This document shows positions 9,197-19,800 of a stretch of DNA of 57,912 nt, piece after piece (the first letter of the stretch is position 1; every line of letters begins with the position of its first letter). The DNA comes from Bacteroidota bacterium (GTDB taxonomy: Bacteria > Bacteroidota > Bacteroidia > UKL13-3), in NCBI GenBank assembly GCA_947507965.1, contig CANNQU010000012.1:1-57912 (forward strand), written 5' to 3'. The notes beneath the pieces are model-generated. The model worked only from the letters and a program-made list of their open reading frames with translations, was not told the origin of the DNA and did not search any database. A program made the translations under genes and the position numbers.

Positions 9197-10216
9197 ATGA
9201 AGATTTCGGCGTCAATTTATAGTTCAAAAGATAAATCCTTGTCGGAGATAATTACCGAATTGGATCACCATGAGGTTGATTTTTTTCATGTTGACTGCAA
9301 TGATGAGCATCGGGTTTTTGAAGATATCGCCTATATAAATGATCACAGTATCACGCCCGCCGACGTGCATATTATTTCGGCAACGCCTACCGATTATTTT
9401 GCAGGCATCGCTCGGTGCCAAGTGCGGCAAGTTTCTTTTCAATATGAAAATTTTACAGCACCCATTGATTTTCAGTTGCTTAAATCTTTGGCACCGCATA
9501 CCGAGATTGGGTTGGCTATCACTTCATTAACTTCTGTGGATGTTTTTGAGTTGTATGTTGACTCCTGTAGTTTTGTATTATTGATGACAACGACCCCCGG
9601 ACAAAGCGGCGGGGTGTTTGATAAAAACACGTTTCGCAAAATTCGCCAGTTTCAGAAGAAATTTCCGGGAAAAAGAATCCAAGTGGATGGAGGTGTGAAT
9701 GCTGAGGTAAGTTTTATTTTACGCAACCTGGGGGTTGATTGTGCTGTAGTGGGCTCTTATTTGTTTAGCAAAGGTTATGTGGGTGCTGCATTACTTAATT
9801 TGAAAAAGCAGGTAGTAGGTTCACATTTTTTACTGAAAGATTTTATGTTGATGATGGATGAGTTACCCGTGCTGGAAGAAAGCATGATTACTTTTGAAAC
9901 AGCCCTACAAAAAATAGAAGACTATAAGATGGCCTTTACCTTAGTTACCGATGCCAACGGAATGCTGAAGGGCCTTATTAGTAATGCTGATGTGAGAAGA
10001 GGGCTGCTAAAAAACAGCCAAAACTTACAAAATATAATGGCCAACGACATCATCAATCCGAACCCCTTACGGATGAAGGAAAACAAAACCATTTACGATC
10101 TACTCTTATTTATTAAACAAGCTCCATTTCCACTACAATACCTGCCTGTAGTTAACGATGAAAATAAACTAACCGGCAGTATATTATTTACCAATTTAAT
10201 TAAAGGCGAATTATAA
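9197..10216 (+). CDS. Ribulose-phosphate 3-epimerase-like TIM barrel fused to a CBS-domain pair
   Basis: Residues 1-205 follow the fold and motif order of ribulose-5-phosphate 3-epimerase: an ASIYSS start, HVD (His31, Asp33), DVH (His58), MTTTPGQSGGVF (130-141) and QVDGGVN (Asp164). The four positions that bind the catalytic metal in true epimerases are thus kept. The substrate-side motif normally HVDVMDGxF is changed to HVDCNDEHR, and NPGFGGQ to TPGQSGG, so substrate preference may differ. Residues about 215-339 form two CBS motifs, including GLISNADVRRGLL and LPVVNDENKLTGSI, closely resembling the CBS pair at the end of KdsD arabinose-5-phosphate isomerases. I know of no standard characterised enzyme with this fusion. 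The stop is 3 bases before the next gene, a DAHP synthase, so they are translationally coupled. Confidence 0.8.
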   Translation: MKISASIYSSKDKSLSEIITELDHHEVDFFHVDCNDEHRVFEDIAYINDHSITPADVHIISATPTDYFAGIARCQVRQVSFQYENFTAPIDFQLLKSLAPHTEIGLAITSLTSVDVFELYVDSCSFVLLMTTTPGQSGGVFDKNTFRKIRQFQKKFPGKRIQVDGGVNAEVSFILRNLGVDCAVVGSYLFSKGYVGAALLNLKKQVVGSHFLLKDFMLMMDELPVLEESMITFETALQKIEDYKMAFTLVTDANGMLKGLISNADVRRGLLKNSQNLQNIMANDIINPNPLRMKENKTIYDLLLFIKQAPFPLQYLPVVNDENKLTGSILFTNLIKGEL

Positions 10217-10219
10217 ATT

Positions 10220-11218
10220 ATGATTATTCACTTAAAAAAAGAGATACCAACAGCCGAAGCGAAACAAATAGCGCATAACCTAGAAGCCATTCGATACTAT
10301 AATGGCACCCATGAGATACTGATTACCCCTTCGGCAACCAAAACATTACACCCCGATATCATTGCAAAATCGGATGGACACTGGGTAATGGATACCGATA
10401 TTCAACTGGCTAGCCGTAACTATAGCGATACCTTACGTGAAATTAAATGGGGTACGACGACCATTGGCGGCACCTCAAAAAATACTCCGGTCATTGCCGG
10501 ACCGTGCTCCATTGAAAGCTGGGAACAAATTGAGGAGTCGGCGAAGCTCTTGGTAAGCCTTGGAATCACTACCTTACGTGCCGGCTGTTTCAAGCCTCGT
10601 ACATCTCCCTATAGCTTCCAGGGATTGGAATTGGAAGGACTAAAGATGTTAGCAGAAGTGCGTAAACAATACCATTTGAATATTATAACGGAAGTAAAAG
10701 ACTCTTCTCATGTTGATGCCGTAATTGAATATGCCGATATCATTCAGGTAGGTGCTAAGGCGATGTACGATCAAAGTATTTTACGACGCTGTGGGGAAGC
10801 AAGGAAACCGGTGTTGCTTAAACGAGGTTTTGGTACCACGTTGCAGGAGTTCGTGCAAGCGGCAGAATTTATTTTGAGTGGAGGTAACGAACAAGTGATT
10901 TTATGTGAACGTGGTATTCGTACCTTCGAAACGAAAACACGATTTACGTTTGATTTGTGTGGAGCCGCTTACTTAAAATTCCATACCAACCTGCCGGTAA
11001 TACTCGATCCAAGTCATGCTATGGGTTATGCTTATGGGGTGCCCGATTTGGCAAAAGCATCGGTAGCGTTCGGTTGCGATGGGTTGTTAATTGAGGTACA
11101 TCCAACGCCTAAGCTGGCAAAAAGTGATGCTTCTCAACAATTGGACCATCCTACCTTCAAACAACTTTTTGAAGAAATGAAAGCAATTGCCGCTGCCGTA
11201 GGAAGGAATTTAATTTAA
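10220..11218 (+). CDS. aroF: 3-deoxy-7-phosphoheptulonate (DAHP) synthase, type I-beta
   Basis: Condenses phosphoenolpyruvate with erythrose 4-phosphate at the head of the shikimate pathway. Residues 1-70 form a small ferredoxin/ACT-like regulatory domain, as in Thermotoga-type enzymes. The TIM barrel follows: AGPCSIES, the KPRTSPYSFQG substrate motif, IITEVKD, IQVGAKAM, LLKRGF, EQVILCERGIRTFE, DPSHAMG and IEVHPTP. The KPRTS motif identifies DAHP synthase; Kdo-8-phosphate synthases carry KANRS there. Length (332) suits the subgroup. It is directly coupled to the epimerase-CBS gene and followed, after 145 bases, by a KdsC-like phosphatase. No chorismate mutase domain is fused. The gene symbol is by family; paralogue assignment is uncertain. 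Confidence 0.9.
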   Translation: MIIHLKKEIPTAEAKQIAHNLEAIRYYNGTHEILITPSATKTLHPDIIAKSDGHWVMDTDIQLASRNYSDTLREIKWGTTTIGGTSKNTPVIAGPCSIESWEQIEESAKLLVSLGITTLRAGCFKPRTSPYSFQGLELEGLKMLAEVRKQYHLNIITEVKDSSHVDAVIEYADIIQVGAKAMYDQSILRRCGEARKPVLLKRGFGTTLQEFVQAAEFILSGGNEQVILCERGIRTFETKTRFTFDLCGAAYLKFHTNLPVILDPSHAMGYAYGVPDLAKASVAFGCDGLLIEVHPTPKLAKSDASQQLDHPTFKQLFEEMKAIAAAVGRNLI

Positions 11219-11363
11219 GGAAAGAAAATGGTAAGGATAAGCATGATGAATTAAAATTTCGGAAGGTAAAGTAGATGCCCTGATTGCTTCGTGAAAAATT
11301 GCTTTCAGTACATCGTGATTCAATAATCTTTATACACAGTCAAACAAGAAACACCCCAAAATT

Positions 11364-11831
11364 ATGCAAATAAAACTCCTTATCCTGGATGTCGATGGCG
11401 TACTCACCGATGGTGGTATGTACTACACCGAAAGTGGCGATGAATTTAAACGATTCAACACCAAAGATGGGTTGGCCATACAACGGGTCGTTTCTAAATA
11501 CAAAATTATAGTTGGTATCATTAGCAGCGGTCATAATATTAACTTGATCCAGCGACGTGCCGATTTACTAGGAATCAGCAAAGTTTATGTAGGAAAAAAA
11601 AACAAACTAACGGTTTTACGGCAGTGGTGTAAAGAATTAAATATTACGGTTAATGACATCGCCTATATCGGCGACGATTTAAATGATTTGAAGTGTATGC
11701 AAGCCGTTGGAATAGCAGCATGTCCCGCTGATGCCGTTGATAAAATAAAAAACATATCCCATATTATACTCAACCGAAACGGTGGGGATGCCTGTGTTCG
11801 GGAGTTTATTGATATGCACTGGGATATTTAA
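11364..11831 (+). CDS. kdsC: KdsC-type HAD phosphatase
   Basis: A 155-residue C0-type HAD hydrolase without a cap domain. Motif I is LDVDGVLTDG (nucleophile Asp9, acid/base Asp11), motif II the IISSGHN segment, and motifs III/IV K-N-K followed by YIGDDLNDL. The YYTESGDEFKRFNTKDGLAIQ region is the beta-hairpin segment typical of KdsC, which dephosphorylates Kdo 8-phosphate to Kdo and works as a tetramer. Related phosphatases act on neuraminic-type 9-phosphates, so the exact sugar is not proven. It follows the DAHP synthase in the same direction after 145 bases, which carry no clear promoter or terminator. Confidence 0.85.
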   Translation: MQIKLLILDVDGVLTDGGMYYTESGDEFKRFNTKDGLAIQRVVSKYKIIVGIISSGHNINLIQRRADLLGISKVYVGKKNKLTVLRQWCKELNITVNDIAYIGDDLNDLKCMQAVGIAACPADAVDKIKNISHIILNRNGGDACVREFIDMHWDI

Positions 11832-11913
11832 AACGAAGCCGGTACGCGATGGAAGATAATCAGGGTGCCTTCGGTATTCTGTATTTAATCTCTGTTATTT
11901 CTTTATAAAAAGT

Positions 11914-11921
11914 TATTTTTG
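11914..11921 (+). promoter_or_regulatory. Possible -7 box for the E2 gene
   Basis: TATTTTTG matches TAnnTTTG and lies 24 bases before the chosen ATG at 11946. It overlaps a longer open frame start at 11919, supporting the internal ATG. No good -33 element is seen. Confidence 0.35.
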
Positions 11922-11945
11922 TGGCATAATCTAAATATTTCAATA

Positions 11946-13310
11946 ATGGCGGAGTTTCAATTGGTGATGCCTAAAATGGGCGAAAGTATTACGGAGGCAA
12001 CGATTATTAAATGGACCAAAAACGAAGGGGATCATATCGCTTTGGATGAGACGTTGCTTGAAATTGCTACCGATAAGGTGGATAGTGAAGTGCCTAGTTC
12101 TTATGCCGGGATATTGGTTAAAAAATTGTTTAATGAAAATGATGTTGTTCAAGTAGGAGCGATAATTGCCTTGATTTCAGATGCCACAGGAGCTGAATCG
12201 GGTCAACCGCATATCGCGGCAGTGGCCATGGAGAATAAAGTTGCGGAAGTGGTAAAAGAAGCTGCGACGGCCTTGGAGGATAAGGTTGTACTGCTATCCA
12301 ATAGCATGAAGCCGAATATCCAGGGTAATCGTTTCTATTCGCCCTTAGTTTTAAATATTGCGCGCACCGAAAATATTGGAATGTCGGAACTCGAAGGCAT
12401 GGAAGGTACAGGGGCAGAAGGAAGGGTAACCAAAAGAGATATTATTTTGTATATTGAAAACAGGGGTCAGGCGGCTAAAATAAACGCCATGGAGGCTCCT
12501 GTTGTGAAATTAGAAAACGAGGTTTTGAAACCTCTTCCATTAACCAAGCCTTCGAATATTCAGCCGGCCAACATTACCACTTCAAAGGTTACCACCAACG
12601 CTGGCGATGAGATTATTGAGATGGATAGAATGCGTAAACTTATTGCCGAACATATGGTGATGAGCAAACATGTAAGCCCACATGTAACCAGTTTTGTTGA
12701 GTGTGATGTAACGAATTTAGTACGTTGGAGAGATAAGGTGAAGAATTCTTTTGAGAAAAAAGAAGGTGAAAAAATTACGTTCACCCCCATTTTTATTGAG
12801 TGTGTTGTAAAGGCGATCAAAGATTTCCCCATGGTAAACATCAGTATCGACGGTACGAATATTATCAAACGAAAAAATATTAATATTGGAATGGCCACGG
12901 CATTGCCTTCCGGAAATTTAATTGTTCCAGTAATTAAAAATGCCGATCACATGAATTTGGTTGGGTTAACTAAAAGTGTGAATGATTTAGCGGGTCGAGC
13001 ACGACAAAATAAATTATTGCCAGATGATATTCAAGGAGGAACGTTTACGATTACCAATGTTGGAACCTTTGGTAACGTAATGGGTACTCCCATCATATTT
13101 CAGCCACAAGTGGCCATACTTGCCGTGGGTGCAATTCGTAAAAAGCCCGCCGTGATTGAAACGGCCGAAGGTGATATGATTGCCATTCGCAGTATGATGT
13201 TTCTGTCGTTGAGTTATGATCATCGGGTGGTTGATGGCGTTCTTGGCGGTAGTTTTTTACGGAAGATAGGTGACTATCTGGAAGCATGGGATGTGGATAG
13301 AGAAATTTAA
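11946..13310 (+). CDS. Dihydrolipoamide acyltransferase (E2) of a 2-oxoacid dehydrogenase complex
   Basis: The catalytic core subunit that passes acyl groups from lipoate to CoA. The first ATG of the frame is 27 bases upstream, but MAEFQLVMPKMGESI is the family's standard start and the -7 box supports it, giving 454 residues. The lipoyl domain (about 1-78) has the modified lysine in EIATDKVDSEVP. The E3-binding peripheral domain lies near 125-165 (SPLVLNIARTENIGMSELEGMEGTGAEGRVTKRDI). A charged and proline-rich linker follows, then the catalytic domain (about 220-454) with FTITNVGTFGN and the active-site histidine in SYDHRVVDG. Sequence alone does not separate branched-chain from pyruvate E2. 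E1 and E3 genes are not in the window. Confidence 0.92.
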   Translation: MAEFQLVMPKMGESITEATIIKWTKNEGDHIALDETLLEIATDKVDSEVPSSYAGILVKKLFNENDVVQVGAIIALISDATGAESGQPHIAAVAMENKVAEVVKEAATALEDKVVLLSNSMKPNIQGNRFYSPLVLNIARTENIGMSELEGMEGTGAEGRVTKRDIILYIENRGQAAKINAMEAPVVKLENEVLKPLPLTKPSNIQPANITTSKVTTNAGDEIIEMDRMRKLIAEHMVMSKHVSPHVTSFVECDVTNLVRWRDKVKNSFEKKEGEKITFTPIFIECVVKAIKDFPMVNISIDGTNIIKRKNINIGMATALPSGNLIVPVIKNADHMNLVGLTKSVNDLAGRARQNKLLPDDIQGGTFTITNVGTFGNVMGTPIIFQPQVAILAVGAIRKKPAVIETAEGDMIAIRSMMFLSLSYDHRVVDGVLGGSFLRKIGDYLEAWDVDREI

Positions 13311-13424
13311 TGACCGTATTTTATAATTCTGTTATCTTGAAGGTTTCTAGGCTTGTTTAAAGCTCATTTTCGTGTATAAACACGTTCACCTCAAATCTAT
13401 TTATTTCTCTAAATTGCACACTAC

Positions 13425-16400
13425 ATGCTACGTGTTGCAATCGTTTTTGCATTTTGGATTTTCTTTCAATCCTCCAATGCTCAGGTAACTTCAAATCGGA
13501 GGGTGAAAACGATTGAATTAAAATCGGATACGACCGTATTCGACACCCTACCGGTGGCCGATTTTAGGTTACTGTCATATGCATCATTCGATTCCTTGAG
13601 CTATACGATTAATGCTATAAATGCATCTATCATGAGTTCTCAACGAGGTATGGTAACCATTTCCTATCGGGTTTTGTTTGATCCATTTCATGATCATTAT
13701 TTCCATAAAGATCGAAAAGCAATACAACGATTTTCAAGCGAGAAAGGCTATGATTATGGGTATATTCCTTCGCATAAAAACAGGGAGGAGGAAGAATCAG
13801 GGTTAAGTAAAAGTGGTGTCATTTCTCGTGGCATTAGTATCGGTAATAACCAAGATCTCGTACTTAACTCCATCTTTAATTTACAACTAAGTGGAAAATT
13901 AAATTCTGAATGGAATGTGCTGGGCTCTATTAGTGACGATAATACACAACTTCAGCCCGATGGCACCACGTTGCAACTTCAGGAATTTGACAAGGTTTTC
14001 ATCAAATTGTATAATGAAAAAAAACAGGCCATCGTTGGCGACTTTGAGTTGAAACCCGATGTCTCGCAAAGCTATTTCATGAATTATTATAAGCGAAACC
14101 GAGGCGTGTATTTTACATCCAAAGATGCACTTGACTCTCTTCGATCGATTCGGTATGCTGCCAGTATAGGGGCCGCCAAAGGAAGGTATGCACGACAAAC
14201 GGTGCCTGTAGTGGATGGTAATCAAGGGCCTTATCGTTTAAAAGGTAGTAATGGCGAACTTTATTTATTGATTAATGCCGGCAGTGAAAGAATTTATCTC
14301 GATGATAAACTTCTTCTTCGAGGTTATGATAATGATTATACCATTGATTATAATACAGGGGAGATTTTATTCACCTCCAGGCGATTAATTATTGCTACTA
14401 GCAGGGTGGCTGCCGAGTTTCAATACACCGATAGAAACTATTCCAGAGCTGTGATGAATAGCTTTGTTGAATGGGAACAGGACCGACTCAATGTGCGACT
14501 GCACTACTACAGTGAGAAAGATTTAAAAAATCAGCCGGTACTCTTGGATCTTAATGATGCTCAGAAACAGAAATTAGCTGCGGTTGGCGATCGTGTTAAT
14601 GAAGCGTATAGCTCGTCAGCAAAGGAAATACGGCTTTATACCGTAGAAAGAATTTTGTACCGTAAGGTAGATACCTTAGGCTATTTTGGGGTTTTTGTGT
14701 TGGCCATAGGGAACACCAACGATACTGTTTTTTACGAAGTTGTTTTTAATGAAGTGGGTGAAAACAAAGGAAATTATCGATTGCTTAAAAGTGATATGAA
14801 TGGTAAGGTTTACCATTTTATGCCGCCAATAAATGGCGTATTACAAGGTAATGCAGAGCCTCTGCTTCCGCTTATTGCACCTCAAACGCTACAAAATATT
14901 TCCCTCGGCGTGGATTATAAATTCAATAGGCACCAACGTATTTCTGTGGAGTTGGCAGGAAGTAATTATGATAAAAATGATTTTAGTAAGAAAGATAAAA
15001 ACGACGATTATGGCTATGCTGCTCATACCCAATGGGAACAGCATTTTATGTTGTCGAAAAAGGAGAAGCCACTGGAATTAAATACCATAACTTCTTTCGA
15101 TTATTTAAATAAGAATTTTAAAGGAGTGGAACGATTTCGTGATATCAATTTTGCCCGAACTTGGAATAGGCAGCTACAGCAAGTATCGGAAGCTAGCTCA
15201 CCGATGATGGAATACAACACGAAGTTTAATCTTCAGTTTAAGAAAGCATCGGATCAGTCGCTTCAATTGGGTGTTCAGCAATATAGAAGAGAAAAGGAGC
15301 AAGATGGAATACTGTATAACGCAGTACTCGACATGAAACAAAAGAACACTACATGCAATGCCTCATGGGAGCTTATGCAAAACAAGCTGCAAAGCCTGAA
15401 CAGCAGAAATAACAGTTTGTTGTCGAATATTGGTTTGATGCAACAACTCAATAAAACGATAGCCGTAGGTGCCGAGGCAAAGCAGGAGAGTAGTCGGTTT
15501 CTATTGACCGGTAGCGATACGTTGCAAGCGCAGAGCTTCTTCTATTCTCAAGGTTTGATCTATGTAAAGTGGCTTCTAAAGTCTAGTCAGTTCAAAATCG
15601 ATTTTTTGCGTAGAAATGATGATGCTCCTTTACTAGCCCATTATAGCCCGTCATTCAGCACCAATATTTTTTCGGCCAATGGTTTGTTGCAGTTTAAGAA
15701 ACAAATGGTGCAGTTTCAAGCGCAATTTAAAACGCTTGAAATTCATAATTTAAACCTTACCAACTTAAAAAACGATCAGGGTATTACCTTCCAGATTCAT
15801 CATTCGTATCAAAGTGATAAGCATGTAATACAGCATAATTTACAGGCAAATGCAGGTAGTGGGCAAGAGCAACGTAGGATTTATACCTTCTTTGAAGTGC
15901 CTGCTGGACGGGGTTCCTATGCCTGGCGCGACTATAATGGCGATGGAATAAAGCAACTTAATGAATTTGAGCAGGCCTATAATCCCGATGAAACAAAATA
16001 TGTGCGAGTGCTCATTCCAACCCAGGATTTCTCGAAGGTAAATTACTTTGCCCTTTATGAAACTTTTGTCTTGCAACCCTACAAGGTATGGAGCTCGAAA
16101 ACGGGTATCAAAAAAATGGCTAGTAAGTTTGAAAATCGGCTCACGTATAAAAACGAATTAAAACAATATGCTCAAAACCATCTTTTGGTCACCCCATGGT
16201 CTCCGGTAAATAATGATACCTCCCTTATCAGTAATAATTTTTATCTTGAAAATAATTTAATTTTCAACCATCCCTTCAATCGTTTCGACTTGCACTATAA
16301 CTACCGTAGGACGGGCAATACAAGCCTTTTATCCTATGGCTTAGATAGCCGCAATCGTTTCGAAAATGAGTTGGTAATGCGCTATACCTTTAATACCATA

Positions 16401-16877
16401 AGTTTTCTTCAATGTTATCTCTTGGATGGTATGAAGCAATTTAATTCTCAATTTTTCGCTTTCCGTAATTATCGTTACCATTATCAGAGTTTCGAGCCGA
16501 AGCTGAATTTGGAGATCGAACGAGCGCTTCGAATTACCCTGAGATCGAAATATTTTATAGCAAAAGGAAATAGTTCACTCGACCCTAAAACCGAAACGAT
16601 AGAGGCAGGCCTCGACCTTCATTGGTATCTCAGTTCACAAAGTTTTATGGATGGCAGGGTGAATTTCGTGCGTATTAAATTTAGTGGAGATCAAAACTCT
16701 ACGGTGGCCTATGAAATGCTGCAAGGGCTTAACAACGGGAATAATATTTTAATTTATTTAACCTTCCTGCATCAACTAAGTAGTACCATGCAACTAAATT
16801 TAAATTATAACGGTCGTGCGGCGCAAGGCAAATCAATGATTCATACCGGTGGGGTAGAAGTGCGATATTTGTTTTGA
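13425..16877 (+). CDS. Large outer-membrane beta-barrel protein, family not identified
   Basis: The 1150 residues start with a clear signal peptide (MLRVAIVFAFWIFFQSSNAQ) and end in aromatic-rich alternating strands with a terminal phenylalanine (VEVRYLF), as outer-membrane barrels do. An N-terminal portion (about 120-350) contains ISRGISIGNNQD, GDFELKPD, GPYRLKGSNGELYLLINAGSERIYLDDKLLLRGYDNDYTIDYNTGEI and a final SRVAAEFQYTDRNYSR. This arrangement resembles blocks in SprA-type and other very large Bacteroidota outer-membrane proteins. The middle has an insertion with calcium-site-like DYNGDGIKQLNEFE near residue 835. The gene stands alone and converges on the PKD adhesin 22 bases away. The function is not known; a channel or assembly role is a guess. 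Confidence 0.75.
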   Translation: MLRVAIVFAFWIFFQSSNAQVTSNRRVKTIELKSDTTVFDTLPVADFRLLSYASFDSLSYTINAINASIMSSQRGMVTISYRVLFDPFHDHYFHKDRKAIQRFSSEKGYDYGYIPSHKNREEEESGLSKSGVISRGISIGNNQDLVLNSIFNLQLSGKLNSEWNVLGSISDDNTQLQPDGTTLQLQEFDKVFIKLYNEKKQAIVGDFELKPDVSQSYFMNYYKRNRGVYFTSKDALDSLRSIRYAASIGAAKGRYARQTVPVVDGNQGPYRLKGSNGELYLLINAGSERIYLDDKLLLRGYDNDYTIDYNTGEILFTSRRLIIATSRVAAEFQYTDRNYSRAVMNSFVEWEQDRLNVRLHYYSEKDLKNQPVLLDLNDAQKQKLAAVGDRVNEAYSSSAKEIRLYTVERILYRKVDTLGYFGVFVLAIGNTNDTVFYEVVFNEVGENKGNYRLLKSDMNGKVYHFMPPINGVLQGNAEPLLPLIAPQTLQNISLGVDYKFNRHQRISVELAGSNYDKNDFSKKDKNDDYGYAAHTQWEQHFMLSKKEKPLELNTITSFDYLNKNFKGVERFRDINFARTWNRQLQQVSEASSPMMEYNTKFNLQFKKASDQSLQLGVQQYRREKEQDGILYNAVLDMKQKNTTCNASWELMQNKLQSLNSRNNSLLSNIGLMQQLNKTIAVGAEAKQESSRFLLTGSDTLQAQSFFYSQGLIYVKWLLKSSQFKIDFLRRNDDAPLLAHYSPSFSTNIFSANGLLQFKKQMVQFQAQFKTLEIHNLNLTNLKNDQGITFQIHHSYQSDKHVIQHNLQANAGSGQEQRRIYTFFEVPAGRGSYAWRDYNGDGIKQLNEFEQAYNPDETKYVRVLIPTQDFSKVNYFALYETFVLQPYKVWSSKTGIKKMASKFENRLTYKNELKQYAQNHLLVTPWSPVNNDTSLISNNFYLENNLIFNHPFNRFDLHYNYRRTGNTSLLSYGLDSRNRFENELVMRYTFNTISFLQCYLLDGMKQFNSQFFAFRNYRYHYQSFEPKLNLEIERALRITLRSKYFIAKGNSSLDPKTETIEAGLDLHWYLSSQSFMDGRVNFVRIKFSGDQNSTVAYEMLQGLNNGNNILIYLTFLHQLSSTMQLNLNYNGRAAQGKSMIHTGGVEVRYLF

Positions 16878-16899
16878 GACGAGCGTTAATCCAGGTCGG

Positions 16900-19800
16900 T
16901 TAATAAAATAGCAAGGTAACAATCCCATTGTAATTATGTACTTTGTTCTCGAAATCAACAATACGTATGCGATAAACAAAATTGTCGTCACTTAATTTGT
17001 TGCCGATATAGGTTCCATCCCACGACGGTGTTGTTTCTTTTTTGTCGGAGACATAAATTTCTGTGCCCCAACGGTTCCAAATGGAAAGTTCATATTTCTT
17101 AGCATACCAACAATAGGGTTTAAATCGGTCATTTAGATGGTCGTTATTGGGGGAAAAAACATTGGGAATATGACAGAAAAAAACCGGATGGATATACACG
17201 GGCTTCAATGTCGTATCACTGCATCCATTATCGTCAACGCCAATTAACATAACTTGGAACGTGCCGGTATCAAGATATTCATTTCTTATGGAGGTATAGT
17301 CAAAGGTTGAATTGGAATGGCCGTTTCCAAAGTCCCAGTAGTAATGTAATCCTTGCATTGAAGTATTGCTAAATAGTACAAACGTATCGGTAATCAATGA
17401 ACGTTTTGGACTAAAGGTAAAGTCGGTTTTCGGTTTTGGAGCCACGGTAACGAACGACGAGGAAATATGGGTACACCCATGATCACTTATGGCTTTTAGC
17501 GTTACCAAAAAGCGTCCGATGGTTTTATATATTTTTGTTGGATCTTTTAACGTACTACTACTGCCATCACCGAAATTCCATTCGTAGGTGATGGAGCCAT
17601 TCGGGATGGTACTTTGATTGGTAAAAACAAACCATTGATTATTGATACATTGAGATGTGTCATTCACCTCAAAAGAGGCTATAGGATGAGGCCACACGTA
17701 GACTGTATTGGTCGATGAATCAAGGCATCCTTGCTCGCTGGTTACCCTCAGTTTTACATTATACGCTCCAATGTTTGAATACGAATTGGTGGCTATTGGT
17801 GTTGCCGCATACTTGCCGTCGCCGAAATCCCAGAAGTAGCTTAGTGTTCCACTCATAATGGTGGAGGTATTGGTAAATACAAAAGCGTTGCCGGAGAGGC
17901 ATTGGTTGGCACTATTGGTTGAAAACGACGGCATTGGTTTAGGATACACCGTAACACGTGAAGAGATGGTGTCGATGCACCCAAAAGAGCTGATGGCAAT
18001 TAATAATACGCGATAGGTTCCACTTGAAGTATAGGTTTTGATAGGATTTATCGCGAGAGAAGAGTCTCCGTCACCGAATCGCCACCGATAAGACATCGTT
18101 CCACTGGCAATACTGGAGGTGTTGGTGAATGTAAAGCGATTTCCGGATAGGCATTGGAAGGTATCAATAAAGGAAAATCCAGGAATAGGTTTTGTATAAA
18201 CCATCACTATTTTAGTGGTTGAATCGATACACCCGGTATTGCTTTTTACAATTAGTTTTACCGTGTAAGTTCCACTAACCGAATATATTTTAGTTGGGTT
18301 TTTAGCGATGGATATGTCTCCATCACCAAAATCCCAGAGGTAGCTGAGGGTTCCAATAACAACGGTGGAAGTATTGTTAAATATAAAAAGGTTTCCATTA
18401 ATGCATTGGTTTGCATTATTAATGCTGAATATAGGTTTCGGTAAGAACACCTGAACTGTTTTCGTTATGGAATCGATGCACCCAAAGTTGCTTGTTACCA
18501 TTAGTTTCACCGTATAAATGCCGATGGCTGAATAGGATTTAACAGGATTTAATGCGGTTGAGGTATCCCCATCACCAAAATACCAAAAATAGGTTTTTGT
18601 TCCACTGCTGATGGAAGAAGAATTGGTGAAAATAAAGGTATTGTCAGTGAAACATTGATTGACATTATTTACCGTAAATGCTGCTGCCGGTTTAGGATAA
18701 ACCACCACCACCCGTGTGATTGAATCCTTGCATCCGGTAGTACTGGTTGCTATAAGTGTTACATTATACGTTCCGCTGTTGGCGTACGTTTTAATTGGGT
18801 TTGTTAATGTTGAAGAGCTGCCATCACCGAAACGCCAAAGATAATTCAAGGTTCCGATTACCATGGTGGACGTATTGGTAAATGAGAAGCTATTATTATC
18901 GAGGCATTGACTCGTGTTATTAATCGTAAATAATGGTATCGGCTGGTAAACAATAACATCAACCATTGCTGAATCAAGGCATCCATTGCTGCTTATTGAA
19001 ATTAGTTTTACCGAGTAGGTTCCACTCGTAGCGTATGTTTTAATAGGGTTTATTGCCGATGAAGTATCACCATCTCCAAAATACCATTTCTGTGTTAAGG
19101 TTCCACTGGTGATGCTTGACGTGTTGGTAAATAGATATTGGTTCCCGGTAATGCATTGGTTAAGGGTGTTGATGGAAAATGATGGGGTCGGTTTCGAGTA
19201 AACCGAAATATTTCGCATGGTGGAGTCAATACATCCAAAATCGCTGGTCACCTTTAATTTGACGGTAAACGTTCCATTGCTTGCATAGGTTTTTGATGGA
19301 TTGGTGGAGGTTGAAAAAGTGGCATCACCAAAATCCCATTGATAGGTCATGGACCCTTTATTGATAGAAGAAGTATTGGTAAAAACAAAGTTATTCCCAT
19401 TAACACACTGCGTGCTGTCGTTCACCAAAAAAGATGGGTTTGATGCTGGATTATAAGCTAATAAAATACTTATATTGGAAATGCAACCGGATACCGACGT
19501 TAAGGTGCAAATGACATTCGTTCCAACTACCGGGTTTCCTATAGAGATTTTCTGCGTGTTTTGGCCCGTCGACCAATTATAGGATGTAAAGCCATCAGGT
19601 GCCGTTAAATTTACGGTATCATTGCCCACACAAAAACTGGAGATGATATGCAAGGGTTGACATTTGCCAGCGATATAAGCGTATCCAAAATGTCCTCCTT
19701 TCGAGCAATCGCCCGTTCTAAACTCCAGTTTGATGGTTTGTCCAATATAATTCCGCAGATCCACACCATTGGTAGTCCAGTCTTTCCATAACACATTTCC

